Shown in pieces: positions 1 to 8,862 of a stretch of DNA of 64,000 nucleotides. How positions within the stretch are numbered: the stretch's first letter is position 1; every line of letters begins with the position of its first letter. Under the pieces are notes generated by a model. The model was not told where the DNA came from. It did no database searches and was given only the letters and a program-made list of their open reading frames with translations. Source of the DNA: Marinoscillum sp. MHG1-6. Lineage in GTDB: Bacteria; Bacteroidota; Bacteroidia; Cytophagales; Cyclobacteriaceae. The stretch lies in NCBI RefSeq assembly GCF_024714475.1, contig NZ_JAMZMI010000002.1, positions 372,001 to 436,000 of the forward strand, in the 5' to 3' direction. The position numbers and the translations under genes were made by a program.

Positions 1-671
1 TCAGATTTTTCCAACGCTTCATAATTCGCCACCAGGCATTCGTTCAGGGTACGAGCTCCAAGGCTTCCGCCCACAATCAGGATCGTTTTCTTATCCTTTG
101 AGAAGTTGAAGAAGTCATAAGCATCATTTAACTCCTCTTCATCCAACAGGATGGTTTTCCTTACCGGATTTCCGGTCACCACGAGTTTCTCTTTCGGGAA
201 GTATTTCTCCATCCCTCCATGAGCCACACAAATCTTATCCACCTTTTTGGCTAGTAACTTATTAGTCAGACCGGCATATGAATTTTGCTCCTGAATGAGC
301 GTTGGTATTTTCTTCTTAGTTGCAGCATAAAGCAATGGTCCACTGGCATAGCCACCTACCCCGATCACCGCATCCGGCTTGAAGCTTCGGATGAGTCCAA
401 ATGACTTCATCACGCTGGAAATGACTTTGAAAGGAAACATCAGGTTCTGAACCGTCAACTTTCTCTGAAGTCCACTGATCCAAAGGCCAACAATCTCGAA
501 ACCCGCATCAGGCACCTTCTTCATTTCCATTTTGCCTTTCGCTCCTACAAACAGGATTTCCACATTAGGCAAAAGCTCTTTTAGCGACTGCGCAATAGAC
601 ACGGCCGGATAGATGTGCCCTCCGGTACCTCCACCACTGATCATTATCCTGTATGTCTTTTGCTCACTCAT
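1..671 (-). CDS. murG: MurG, lipid II synthase (N-terminal part, runs off window)
   Basis: About 223 N-terminal residues are visible; the rest lies beyond position 1. The protein starts MSEQKTYRIMISGGGTGGHI, and the GGGTGGH loop at residues 13-19 is the membrane and lipid-I binding motif of MurG (glycosyltransferase family 28). This enzyme adds GlcNAc to lipid I on the cytoplasmic face of the membrane to give lipid II. A second glycine-rich stretch, VGGSLGAR near residue 200, fits the start of the C-terminal nucleotide-sugar domain. The ATG (669-671) lies directly next to the ftsW stop codon (672-674), so the two are co-transcribed and probably translationally coupled. It is the last dcw gene visible; murC, ftsQ, ftsA and ftsZ would be expected next by analogy but are not in the window. 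Confidence 0.95.
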   Translation of the reverse strand, partial: MSEQKTYRIMISGGGTGGHIYPAVSIAQSLKELLPNVEILFVGAKGKMEMKKVPDAGFEIVGLWISGLQRKLTVQNLMFPFKVISSVMKSFGLIRSFKPDAVIGVGGYASGPLLYAATKKKIPTLIQEQNSYAGLTNKLLAKKVDKICVAHGGMEKYFPKEKLVVTGNPVRKTILLDEEELNDAYDFFNFSKDKKTILIVGGSLGARTLNECLVANYEALEKS

Positions 672-1838
672 TTATGCTGCTTCTCTCATATTGTTTTTAT
701 ACCCATTAGAAATTGGTGATCCGAGATCATCAATTTCTCCACGACTCACACTCAAAATGATACCAATAGCCAGACCGGTAAACAATTGTGAGGTACCCCC
801 CATACTGATCAGGGGAAGTGGAAGCCCTGTAATTGGCCCAAGCCCAACTGCTACTCCCATGTTCACCATTGCCTGCATGACCAACGCAAAGGCCAATCCT
901 GCCGAGAGCAGTCCTCCATAAGCCCTGTCACTTTCCGCTGCCGCTTTCATTCCCCGGTACAACAACCCGAGGTAAAGCATTAGCACGAAGAGCCCACCAA
1001 TCATCCCATACTCTTCCAGGATTATCGCAAACACAAAATCCGAATATGGGTGTGGTAGATAATTTCTTTGATCACTTTGGCCTGGTCCTTTACCAGTCAA
1101 ACCTCCTGTGGCTATAGCTATATAGGCCTGCTTAGCCTGGAAAGGTATTTCATCATCATTAAAAAATGATTCTACACGACTAATCGCAGTTCCTGCTCGC
1201 TGTCCCAGTGTGAGCGCCGCTCCCCCGGATACAATACCGATGAATGTCAACATAACCAGGAACTTCACTGGTACCCGGCCGATGAACAACATCAGCATGC
1301 AGGTGGCAAATAACAACACGGCTGTCGAGATGTTAGTCATCGCGATGAGACCACATATCAAGCCCACCCAAAGCAACATTGGGATGATTGCCTGTTGAAA
1401 ATCATCAATGCTTTTTTGCTTTTTGGAAAGCATAGCAGCCAATGTCACCAACAAAGCCAGCTTAGCTAAATCGGAAGGCTGAAAGGCCTGATTGATGATC
1501 GGGATGGTAATCCATCTTGATGCCTCATTAATGTTGGTTCCAAACTTCCAGGTAATCAACAATAGCGGAACAGATATATAAAGTGCCAATCTCGACAGTT
1601 TGGCATAATACCTATAGTCCACCTTGTGAGCAATCCACATGGCAAACAAGCTCAAGAATACCAGCCCTGAGTGCTTAATAAGGTAATACTCCGTGTCACC
1701 ACCCATGTGTCTGTATGCCAAACTTCCGGTAGCACTATAGACAACCAGGATACTCAACATCGAAAGCAGGAGCACGATGAACCAGATCACCGGATCACCT
1801 TTCAAATTTCTATATGCCCAATCTTTGATCACGTTCAT
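672..1838 (-). CDS. ftsW: FtsW, SEDS-family septal peptidoglycan polymerase
   Basis: A 388-residue polytopic membrane protein with about ten hydrophobic segments, typical of SEDS glycosyltransferases that polymerise lipid II at the division septum together with the FtsI transpeptidase. The conserved loop YLPHPYSDFVFAIILEEYG contains D267, the position of the catalytic aspartate of SEDS proteins. The QPSDLAK motif (120-126) and PLPLISMGGTS near the C-terminus are also family hallmarks. The start overlaps the murD stop by 4 bases and the stop touches the murG start, so it sits tightly inside the dcw operon. The position between murD and murG supports FtsW over RodA. Confidence 0.95.
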   Translation of the reverse strand: MNVIKDWAYRNLKGDPVIWFIVLLLSMLSILVVYSATGSLAYRHMGGDTEYYLIKHSGLVFLSLFAMWIAHKVDYRYYAKLSRLALYISVPLLLITWKFGTNINEASRWITIPIINQAFQPSDLAKLALLVTLAAMLSKKQKSIDDFQQAIIPMLLWVGLICGLIAMTNISTAVLLFATCMLMLFIGRVPVKFLVMLTFIGIVSGGAALTLGQRAGTAISRVESFFNDDEIPFQAKQAYIAIATGGLTGKGPGQSDQRNYLPHPYSDFVFAIILEEYGMIGGLFVLMLYLGLLYRGMKAAAESDRAYGGLLSAGLAFALVMQAMVNMGVAVGLGPITGLPLPLISMGGTSQLFTGLAIGIILSVSRGEIDDLGSPISNGYKNNMREAA

Positions 1839-3214
1839 ACCTGCATTGTTTTAGATTGAGAAAAAGATTTTACTGCCGCTTTGAACTGATCTCCACGATC
1901 CTCATAGTTCTTAAAAAGGTCGAAGCTGGCACAAGCAGGAGACAGCAACACCACGTCACCCTTGGAAGCAAACTGATGGGCCGCCATAACGGCAGCTTCA
2001 GCGGATTGCACTTCCACAATATCTTTTAGTACCCCACTGAAAGCATTTATGAGAGGTGCATTATCCACCCCCATGCAAACAAGTGCTTTGACTTTCGTTG
2101 TTACCAGATCCAATAATGGTTCATAGTCATTACCTTTATCTGTCCCACCGGCAATCCACACGATATCTTCATTAATCCCTTCCAAAGCATAGAAGACCGA
2201 GTCTACATTGGTTGCCTTTGAATCGTTGATGTATTTCACCCCTCCTATTTTTCCGGCCAACTCCAATCGGTGTGGAGCATTTACGAAGGACTTCAATCCC
2301 TTCAATACAGCATTGATTGTTACGCCCATGGTCAATGCACTAAGCACCGCGCACATGGCGTTGATCATATTATGCTTTCCGATAAGTGAAACTTCAGATA
2401 CAGGAATCTTATGTTTTACACCTTCCTTCTTGAATTTATAGTCAAAAATCAGGTGGTCGTTGTCAACGAAGGCCTGCCACTTCGGTCCTTTGGTAGTTGA
2501 TACCGCAAACAATGACGCATCGATATTTCGCTTGGCGATTTCTTTGGTCACCGGAACACTATCCGCACAGTAAACAAAGCATTCGTCCTGAGTGAGATTT
2601 TCTACGATCCTGAACTTGGACGCTACATATGCTTGAAAATCATTGTTATAACGATCCAGATGATCCGGCGTAATGTTCAACAAGACGGCCACATCCGGCT
2701 TGAATTGAACAATACCATCCAGCTGGAAGCTGCTTACTTCGACTACATAGTAATCATATCCCCCTTCAGCTACCAGTTTGGCCAAACTAACGCCCACATT
2801 ACCTCCTAGCGCCACTTTCAATCCCGCAGTTTTGAGCAAATGATAAGTCAGCAGCGTAGTCGTGGTTTTTCCATTCGTACCCGTTATGGCGATCACCCTG
2901 GCATCAGACTCAATATGTCGGAAGGCAAACTCTATCTCCGAAATGACCGGAATATTATTATTCGAGATCTCCACCACGAATGGCACCGTATCAGGAATTC
3001 CAGGACTTTTCACCACCAAGTCAGCAGATAATATGCGTTCACGGTCATGTCCGCCTTCCTCAAAGGCAATACCCTCCTGCTCCAGTATCACCTTGCGCTC
3101 CGCGCTGATTATACCGGCATCAGAAAGAAACACCTCCATACCGAGCTTTTTACCCAGAATGGCTGCCCCGATTCCGCTTTCGCCTGCTCCCAATATGGCT
3201 ACTGCCTTACTCAT
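1835..3214 (-). CDS. murD: MurD, UDP-MurNAc-L-alanine:D-glutamate ligase
   Basis: A 459-residue Mur ligase. It has an N-terminal UDP-binding Rossmann-like part (AILGAGESGIG, 6-16), an ATP-binding loop ITGTNGKTTTT (110-120), the HDRER/KSPGIP segment typical of MurD, and NDSKATN in the central to C-terminal region. MurD adds D-glutamate to UDP-MurNAc-L-Ala in the cytoplasm. The length is normal for the family. The stop overlaps the ftsW start by 4 bases. Upstream, a small helical-bundle gene separates it from mraY, where these two genes are usually adjacent. Confidence 0.95.
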   Translation of the reverse strand: MSKAVAILGAGESGIGAAILGKKLGMEVFLSDAGIISAERKVILEQEGIAFEEGGHDRERILSADLVVKSPGIPDTVPFVVEISNNNIPVISEIEFAFRHIESDARVIAITGTNGKTTTTLLTYHLLKTAGLKVALGGNVGVSLAKLVAEGGYDYYVVEVSSFQLDGIVQFKPDVAVLLNITPDHLDRYNNDFQAYVASKFRIVENLTQDECFVYCADSVPVTKEIAKRNIDASLFAVSTTKGPKWQAFVDNDHLIFDYKFKKEGVKHKIPVSEVSLIGKHNMINAMCAVLSALTMGVTINAVLKGLKSFVNAPHRLELAGKIGGVKYINDSKATNVDSVFYALEGINEDIVWIAGGTDKGNDYEPLLDLVTTKVKALVCMGVDNAPLINAFSGVLKDIVEVQSAEAAVMAAHQFASKGDVVLLSPACASFDLFKNYEDRGDQFKAAVKSFSQSKTMQV

Positions 3215-3217
3215 TTA

Positions 3218-3598
3218 TCAGTCAGCTTCAAATTCATTTGTTTTGATCCTTCTTTCAATCAACTGATCACAGCAGATGGAATAGATGGACATAAGATCAT
3301 AGCCTCTCTTCAAAAAGCTATTGATATATTCTACATTCTTTGCCCTGCTCGCTTCGTCCAGTTTATCCAGCATAAAAAGGATCTCGTCCATTTCTTCCTC
3401 AATACGATCCAGTGCGCCATAAAAGCTCCTCTCCCCTGAAGCCGCAATCAGCTTCTGCAACAAGACATCGATTTTTTTGGCCCCACGAATCAACATGGAC
3501 GCATATTCAAGCATGTTGCCACCCGGCAGCAATTCTGCCAGTTTTGCTGCTTCTCTCTGAAATTTTTCGTTGCGTTGATAGAGTTGATCCAGGGTCAT
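3218..3598 (-). CDS. Small helical protein in the dcw cluster, four-helix-bundle (bAvd/S23-like) family suspected
   Basis: A 126-residue, wholly alpha-helical, cytoplasmic protein without signal peptide or membrane segment. The middle part (MLEYASMLIRGAKKIDVLLQ followed by a SGERSFYGALDRIEEEMDE segment and FMLDKL) has the spacing of bacterial four-helix-bundle proteins related to the 23S rRNA intervening-sequence protein and Avd: helix 2 with R-x-A/G-x-x-I, then a helix that starts at a small polar turn, then an acidic helix ending in L-x-x-L. That assignment is by eye and tentative. It lies 3 bases upstream of murD and 7 bases downstream of mraY, so it must be part of the operon. I do not recognise it as a standard dcw member. 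It could instead be a lineage-specific division factor. Confidence 0.7.
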   Translation of the reverse strand: MTLDQLYQRNEKFQREAAKLAELLPGGNMLEYASMLIRGAKKIDVLLQKLIAASGERSFYGALDRIEEEMDEILFMLDKLDEASRAKNVEYINSFLKRGYDLMSIYSICCDQLIERRIKTNEFEAD

Positions 3599-3605
3599 AA
3601 TTTCT

Positions 3606-4784
3606 TCATCTAAGTTTTAATGTTGCTAATGTGGCGATAGCTAGTAAAATACCTGTCGTCCAAAAACGCGTGACGATTTTGGCCTCATGGTATCCCTTCT
3701 TTTGATAATGGTGATGTAGCGGCGACATCAAAAAGATGCGTTTGCCCTCACCATATTTCTTCTTCGTGTACTTGAAATAGGAAACCTGCATGATCACACT
3801 CAGATTTTCCATCAGGAAGATCCCACACAAAACAGGAATCAATAGCTCCTTGCGGATCACCAATGCCAACACTGCGATGATACCGCCTATCGAGAGACTT
3901 CCTGTATCTCCCATAAAGACCTGCGCCGGGAAGGAATTATACCACAAAAAGCCAATGCATGCTCCCACAAATGCTGTACTGAAGATCACCAGTTCACCGG
4001 CATTCGGGATAAAGGCAATATTCAGATAATCAGCGAAAATGGCGTTACCACTCAGATACGCTAAAATCGCCAACGTAAGACCTATGATAGCCGAAGAACC
4101 CGCAGCCAGCCCATCTATTCCGTCAGTAATATTGGCCCCGTTGCTTACTGCAGTGATAATGAAGATCACAATCAATACATATAGCAACCATGTATAGTCT
4201 TCCAAAAAATAAGGAAGCAACCAGTCATACCGAAAATCATTGTTTTTAATAAATGGAAGCGTGGTAATAATAGATCCCGCATCTTCAAAACCTGACGAAG
4301 GCAATGAAGGAATGATCACATCGGGGTGCATCACCATGACCAATCCAACCAATAGACCGATCGCCACCTGCCCAACAATCTTGAATTTTCCGCTAAGGCC
4401 TTCTTTATTTTTCTTTTTAACCTTTAAATAGTCATCGATAAAACCGATCAACCCCATCCACATTGCCGTTGTCAATAGCAATTGCACGTAAACATTGGTG
4501 AGGTTTGCGAAAAGCAAAGTCGGAATCACAATGGCTGCAATGATAATGATACCTCCCATCGTTGGGGTTCCCTGCTTCTCCATCTGACCTTCGAGACCCA
4601 AATCTCTGATAGACTCTCCTACCTGAAACCTTCTCAGCATATCAATCAGCCTTCTACCGAATACAATAGTGATCAGCAGCGAAATGATCGTCGTCATTCC
4701 GGCTCTGAAGGAGATGTATTGAAACACTCCGGCGCCTGCCAGGTCATATTGTGCATCCAGATATTGAAAGAGGTGATAGAGCAT
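3606..4784 (-). CDS. mraY: MraY, phospho-MurNAc-pentapeptide transferase
   Basis: A 392-residue membrane enzyme that transfers phospho-MurNAc-pentapeptide from UDP to undecaprenyl phosphate, giving lipid I. All signature motifs are present: GTPTMGG (72-78), the aspartates of FIDDYLK (D117, D118), NITDGIDGL (218-225), FMGDTGSL (D292) and the histidine-rich SPLHHHYQ near the C-terminus. A loop of about 40 residues after residue 152 makes it longer than the proteobacterial enzyme, which I believe is usual for Bacteroidota. The 60-bp gap to murE contains a 7-bp-phased repeat. Confidence 0.95.
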   Translation of the reverse strand: MLYHLFQYLDAQYDLAGAGVFQYISFRAGMTTIISLLITIVFGRRLIDMLRRFQVGESIRDLGLEGQMEKQGTPTMGGIIIIAAIVIPTLLFANLTNVYVQLLLTTAMWMGLIGFIDDYLKVKKKNKEGLSGKFKIVGQVAIGLLVGLVMVMHPDVIIPSLPSSGFEDAGSIITTLPFIKNNDFRYDWLLPYFLEDYTWLLYVLIVIFIITAVSNGANITDGIDGLAAGSSAIIGLTLAILAYLSGNAIFADYLNIAFIPNAGELVIFSTAFVGACIGFLWYNSFPAQVFMGDTGSLSIGGIIAVLALVIRKELLIPVLCGIFLMENLSVIMQVSYFKYTKKKYGEGKRIFLMSPLHHHYQKKGYHEAKIVTRFWTTGILLAIATLATLKLR

Positions 4785-4787
4785 TTT

Positions 4788-4828
4788 TATTGGTTTTTGG
4801 CCGTTGGCAATTAACCATTGGCTTCAGC
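4788..4828. repeat. Degenerate heptamer-phased repeat array (short copy)
   Basis: Six units in the murE-mraY gap, five of 7 bp and the last of 6 bp, read on the plus strand: for example TTTTGGC (4795-4801), CGTTGGC (4802-4808), CATTGGC (4816-4822), then TTCAGC. The units share an NNTTGGC or NNTTAGC-like pattern. The order CATTGGC followed by a 6-bp NTCAGC unit recurs exactly in the longer array at 8766-8834. There is no intrinsic-terminator shape and no ORF. Function unknown. Confidence 0.7.
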
Positions 4829-4844
4829 TTTTATTTTTATTACT

Positions 4845-6296
4845 TCAGTTCAACATTTCATTTAGTACTTCCTTGTCATCGAAGTGATGTCTCACTCCTT
4901 TGATCTCCTGGTAGGTCTCATGGCCTTTGCCCGCTACCAGTATGATGTCATCGGCGCCGGCCATATTGCAAGCCGTCCGGATCGCTTCTTTTCTATCCTG
5001 TATGACCATCGTCTTCTTCTGGTCCACCTTTGGGATACCCGCCATCATGTCATTCAGTATGTCCGACGGATCCTCATCCCTGGGATTGTCGGAAGTCAAA
5101 ATCACTTTATTGCTAAAACCTGCTGCGATTTTCGCCATCTGCGGTCGTTTAGTCTTATCCCGGTTACCACCACAGCCCACTACCGTTATTAATGTCTCCT
5201 GGCGAGTTCGCAGTTTGTCAATCGTCTTCAACACATTCTCCAGCGCATCCGGTGTATGGGCATAATCGACAATAGCCAGAATGCCATTAGGGTTAGGCAC
5301 CAATTCAAAGCGCCCTCTGGCTCCGGCCAGCTGCGACATCGCTGTCAATACTTCTTCTTTGGGTTCTTCCAGTGACACAGCCACTGCATACACAGCCAGC
5401 AGGTTGTAAGCATTGAAATCCCCGATCAGTCTGAACCACGCATTGAATCCGTTGAGGTCCAGTTCCAAGCCTTGGATCGTATTATGGATGATCCTGGCTT
5501 TATAATCCGCCATGGACTTGATGGAGTAAGTCTCCACATGTGCCTTGGTGTTTTGCACCATTACACGTCCACGTTTGTCGTCCACGTTCACAATGGCGAA
5601 AGACTCACTTCCCAGACCATCGAACAGCTTCTTTTTCGCCTTGATATATTCATCGAAGGTTTCGTGATAATCCAGATGATCATGGGTGATATTGGTGAAT
5701 ACCGCGCCATTGAAATGGAGACCGGTCACACGCTCCTGAACCAGGGCGTGTGAGCTGACTTCCATAAAACAGTGTGTACAGCCCTCAGCGACCATCTCCG
5801 CCATGAGCGAATTGATCTGTATGCTGTCAGGTGTTGTGAAGGATGCCGGTAGGACCCTATTATTTATTTTATTTTCAACAGTACTCAACAACCCGACCTT
5901 ATATCCAAGGCTGACAAATAGCTGGTGAAGCAGGGTAACCGTAGTCGTTTTACCGTTGGTTCCGGTGATCCCTACCAGTTTCAATTTTTTTGATGGCTTT
6001 TCGTAGAAATTGGCAGCAGCTATTCCCATAGCTGCTGCGCTATTCTCCACCTGTATATATGCTAGCTTATCATCCAGGCTGGCTGGTAGTGTTTCACACA
6101 CGATGACAGTAGCACCATTCTCTATGGCTTTTGGAATAAATGTGTGCCCATCAGATGACAGTCCCTTGATCGCAAAGAACATCGACCCCTTTTCCACTTT
6201 GCGCGAATCAAAGGTCAGGCTGCTTACTTCAATCTCACGATCGCCGTGAACCTCCAGCAATGAAACACCATATAATATGTCTTTCATCAGTTTCAT
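4845..6296 (-). CDS. murE: MurE, UDP-MurNAc-L-Ala-D-Glu:meso-diaminopimelate ligase
   Basis: A 483-residue Mur ligase that adds the third residue of the stem peptide. The ATP loop GITGTNGKTTT is at 109-119, the carbamylated-lysine region KAKKKLF near 219-225, and SDNPRDEDP at 402-410. The DNPR motif is the known specificity signature for meso-diaminopimelate over lysine, so the peptidoglycan should be the DAP type. GKGHETYQ near the C-terminus is also conserved. The start codon overlaps the ftsI stop by one base (TGATG). A second in-frame ATG three codons downstream (MKDILYG) is an alternative start. Confidence 0.95.
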   Translation of the reverse strand: MKLMKDILYGVSLLEVHGDREIEVSSLTFDSRKVEKGSMFFAIKGLSSDGHTFIPKAIENGATVIVCETLPASLDDKLAYIQVENSAAAMGIAAANFYEKPSKKLKLVGITGTNGKTTTVTLLHQLFVSLGYKVGLLSTVENKINNRVLPASFTTPDSIQINSLMAEMVAEGCTHCFMEVSSHALVQERVTGLHFNGAVFTNITHDHLDYHETFDEYIKAKKKLFDGLGSESFAIVNVDDKRGRVMVQNTKAHVETYSIKSMADYKARIIHNTIQGLELDLNGFNAWFRLIGDFNAYNLLAVYAVAVSLEEPKEEVLTAMSQLAGARGRFELVPNPNGILAIVDYAHTPDALENVLKTIDKLRTRQETLITVVGCGGNRDKTKRPQMAKIAAGFSNKVILTSDNPRDEDPSDILNDMMAGIPKVDQKKTMVIQDRKEAIRTACNMAGADDIILVAGKGHETYQEIKGVRHHFDDKEVLNEMLN

Positions 6297-8395
6297 CAGC
6301 TCAGTTCCAGTTTGATGGTGGCACCATTTGAAAATCTCACTCCAGGAAGTATGGACTGCTTATCCACACGTCCTCTACCCGAGATGTACACTTTGAGTCC
6401 TGCGTTTTCCAGAACATAAAGCGCATCACGTAGGGTCATCCCACGTACATCCGGCACCAGACCGGTAGCGGGGTCATTTCCTTTCCAGTAAACCGCATGA
6501 TTGATCACATCCGTCTTCACCCACACATCCTGATCATCTGTATGATTGGAAATACCCAGCTCATTACTGATCATCTGCAGCTCATCTCTTTTTCCTGCAC
6601 GAATCACAGGAAACACTCCTGCAAATTGTAGGTGCTGATCAGGCAACTCCTGATGCATTTCAATTTCTAAGGCATAAATTTTATCCGCGATCTCTTTGAA
6701 AACCGGCGCCGACACATCGCTACCATATATGTGATAGCCTTTCGGCTCATCGATCACAACGATGCAGCTGTATCTTGGATCTTCAGCAGGGAAATACCCT
6801 GCGAAAGAAGTGTAGTAACGATTCGTATAACGTCCGTTTTTGACCTTCTTGGCCGTCCCCGTTTTACCCGCAATTTTGTATCGGTCGTCTTTAATGTTGA
6901 CCGCTGTACCTCTTTCAACCACACCTTCCAACATGATCTTCAGCTTGTCCAAAGTCTCGTCCGAGCATATCTTCTTGTTCAGCACTTTGGCTTTGTAAGT
7001 CTCCATTTTTCGATGATCCTTGAGCACAGACTTCACAATGATCGGCTGGATCATTTTGCCCTCATTGGCGATGGCATTGTACAATGTCAAGGTCTGCAAT
7101 GGCGTCATTTTCAACTCATAGCCGTGAGAGATCCATGGCAAGCTGATCCCACTCCAGGTCGAATCTTCCGGGTCTTTAATGTAAGGCACTCCCTCACCTA
7201 CCAGCTGAAAACTAAGAGGTTTGTCAATTCCCATCTGTTTCAGATAATCGGTGAACTTGCTCGGATTAGAGCCGAAATGTTCTGTTACCAGCTTCGCTAC
7301 CCCGATGTTTGACGACTTTTCAAATACCTCCTGCACGGTCAGCACTCCATAGCCTCCCGGCTTGTGGTCTTTCATGGTTTCGGTAAAAAACTGCATGGTG
7401 CCATCACCTGTATCGACCGTGTCTGTGAGCTTGATTTTGGTATCCTCCATCAATGCCATCATGCTCGCCAGCTTGAAAGTTGATCCCGGCTCTCTGGCCC
7501 CCTGGCTACCCACAGCATAGTTGTATCGCTCATAGTATTGTCCCAGACTGTTTCGGCTCAGATTCGAAATGGCTTTGATCTCACCGGTTTTCACTTCCAT
7601 CAAAATCGCCACACCATAGTCCGCCTGATGCCTTTCCAGATGCTTCAACAAGGCTGTTTCAGTCACATCCTGAAGGTTGACATTGATGGTAGTCTGCACA
7701 TCGTAACCATTCACCGGTTGAATTTCAGTGCCATCAAAAACTGGCTTCCAGCCTCCTCCGGCCATTTTTTGGTACAAAGCCTCCCCATCTCTTCCGGCTA
7801 GCTGTCGGTTGAAGCTGTACTCCAAACCCACTGTCCCACGGTGGTCTCCATCCGTAGAGCCGATTGTACGATAGCCTAAATGCGAAAAAGGTCGAAACCT
7901 TTTTTCCACCTTTTCAAATATTACCCCGCCTGTCAATCTTCCGGTTCGGAAAATCGGCCACTGTTCCATCAGCTTCTTTTCCTGGTAATCAATTTCTTTT
8001 CTGTTGAGGATGAGGTATCGCCGCTTGCCTTTCCTGGCCTGAACGATCCTGGTCTTGTAACTGCTCGCGGTATGGTCTCCGTAAAATTCCGAAAGCAGGT
8101 AACTGAGTGAGTCAACCTGACCGTAGAAGAGTTCGTCACTGGCAATCAACGGGTCAAAGGCGACCTGGTAGAATGGCAGCGAGGTGGCCAGTAGACTTCC
8201 ATCATCGGCATAGATGTTTCCTCGTGTCGCACTAACCTTCATCACCTGAAGCCCCAGCGACTCGGCTATTTCCTTCCACTTGGATCCTTCGGCATACTGG
8301 ACGGTGAAAATGCGAAAAAGTATTCCCGCAGAAAACAAGAATACCAATAGAAAAGCAACACGCACACGGATCAATATGGACTTCTTGATGCTCAT
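6296..8395 (-). CDS. ftsI: FtsI, septal penicillin-binding protein (transpeptidase) with C-terminal PASTA domain
   Basis: A 699-residue class B penicillin-binding protein. There is one N-terminal membrane anchor (about 10-31), a dimerisation or pedestal domain, then the transpeptidase domain with the three active-site motifs STFK (S305, K308), SSN (361-363) and KTGT (511-514). A single PASTA domain follows from about residue 640 (VPDVRGMTLRDAL). It cross-links septal peptidoglycan in the periplasm with FtsW. In Proteobacteria FtsI lacks PASTA, while the Bacteroidota and Gram-positive forms often carry it. It overlaps the ftsL-like gene by 4 bases and murE by 1 base. Confidence 0.93.
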   Translation of the reverse strand: MSIKKSILIRVRVAFLLVFLFSAGILFRIFTVQYAEGSKWKEIAESLGLQVMKVSATRGNIYADDGSLLATSLPFYQVAFDPLIASDELFYGQVDSLSYLLSEFYGDHTASSYKTRIVQARKGKRRYLILNRKEIDYQEKKLMEQWPIFRTGRLTGGVIFEKVEKRFRPFSHLGYRTIGSTDGDHRGTVGLEYSFNRQLAGRDGEALYQKMAGGGWKPVFDGTEIQPVNGYDVQTTINVNLQDVTETALLKHLERHQADYGVAILMEVKTGEIKAISNLSRNSLGQYYERYNYAVGSQGAREPGSTFKLASMMALMEDTKIKLTDTVDTGDGTMQFFTETMKDHKPGGYGVLTVQEVFEKSSNIGVAKLVTEHFGSNPSKFTDYLKQMGIDKPLSFQLVGEGVPYIKDPEDSTWSGISLPWISHGYELKMTPLQTLTLYNAIANEGKMIQPIIVKSVLKDHRKMETYKAKVLNKKICSDETLDKLKIMLEGVVERGTAVNIKDDRYKIAGKTGTAKKVKNGRYTNRYYTSFAGYFPAEDPRYSCIVVIDEPKGYHIYGSDVSAPVFKEIADKIYALEIEMHQELPDQHLQFAGVFPVIRAGKRDELQMISNELGISNHTDDQDVWVKTDVINHAVYWKGNDPATGLVPDVRGMTLRDALYVLENAGLKVYISGRGRVDKQSILPGVRFSNGATIKLELS

Positions 8396-8760
8396 TCCTC
8401 GCGGTGAATCACTTTATAGGGTGGAACATCACTTTCTAGTAATCCTAAAGAGGCTGCTTGCTTCGCAACCTCGGACTGCTTACTTGAAAACTTGTAAGCG
8501 GCTTTTAATGTCGTATAGTCTGCTCTGAGGTCCGCAACCTGGGTCTCGAGCTGACTGATATTTCTGATCTTCTTCTCGGCATAATGACGGTTGCCGATAT
8601 AAATGATACAAAGCGTGGAGATAAAAAAGATCTGAGGCAAAAAACGCACGTGGATGACCTGAGCCACGGAGCTATCCATACTCAACATCCTATCTACCCA
8701 CGAGAAGAATCCCTCCTTGTGCTGTGTGGATGACGGTATTTTATAAGTATTGGTTGCCAT
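8392..8760 (-). CDS. FtsL-like bitopic division protein
   Basis: A 122-residue protein with a soluble N-terminus, one transmembrane helix (about 44-62, FLPQIFFISTLCIIYIG) and a periplasmic coiled-coil (about 65-105) rich in leucine and charged residues. This topology, the size and the position between rsmH and ftsI are those of the Bacteroidota FtsL-like protein, which would form a FtsQLB-type complex activating FtsWI. Sequence identity to proteobacterial FtsL is too low to see by eye, so the call rests on topology and synteny. The 4-base overlap with ftsI suggests coupled translation. Confidence 0.8.
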   Translation of the reverse strand: MATNTYKIPSSTQHKEGFFSWVDRMLSMDSSVAQVIHVRFLPQIFFISTLCIIYIGNRHYAEKKIRNISQLETQVADLRADYTTLKAAYKFSSKQSEVAKQAASLGLLESDVPPYKVIHREE

Positions 8761-8765
8761 TTTTT

Positions 8766-8834
8766 TATTTGCTTTTAGCTGTTGGCCATTGGCGTCAGCC
8801 TTTAGCCCTTTGCTGTTGGCTTCCGGCCGCTAGC
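8766..8834. repeat. Degenerate heptamer-phased repeat array (long copy)
   Basis: Ten head-to-tail units in the 102-bp gap between the rsmH stop and the ftsL-like start. Nine are 7 bp and one is 6 bp, for example TTTTAGC (8773-8779), TGTTGGC (8780-8786), CATTGGC (8787-8793), GTCAGC (8794-8799), CTTTAGC (8800-8806) and TGTTGGC (8814-8820). Nearly all end in GC. The CATTGGC plus 6-bp unit register matches the array at 4788-4828. Unit sequence varies but phase is strictly held. No coding potential is seen. Confidence 0.75.
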
Positions 8835-8862
8835 GACTTGCTTTTATTTAATTAACTATCTA

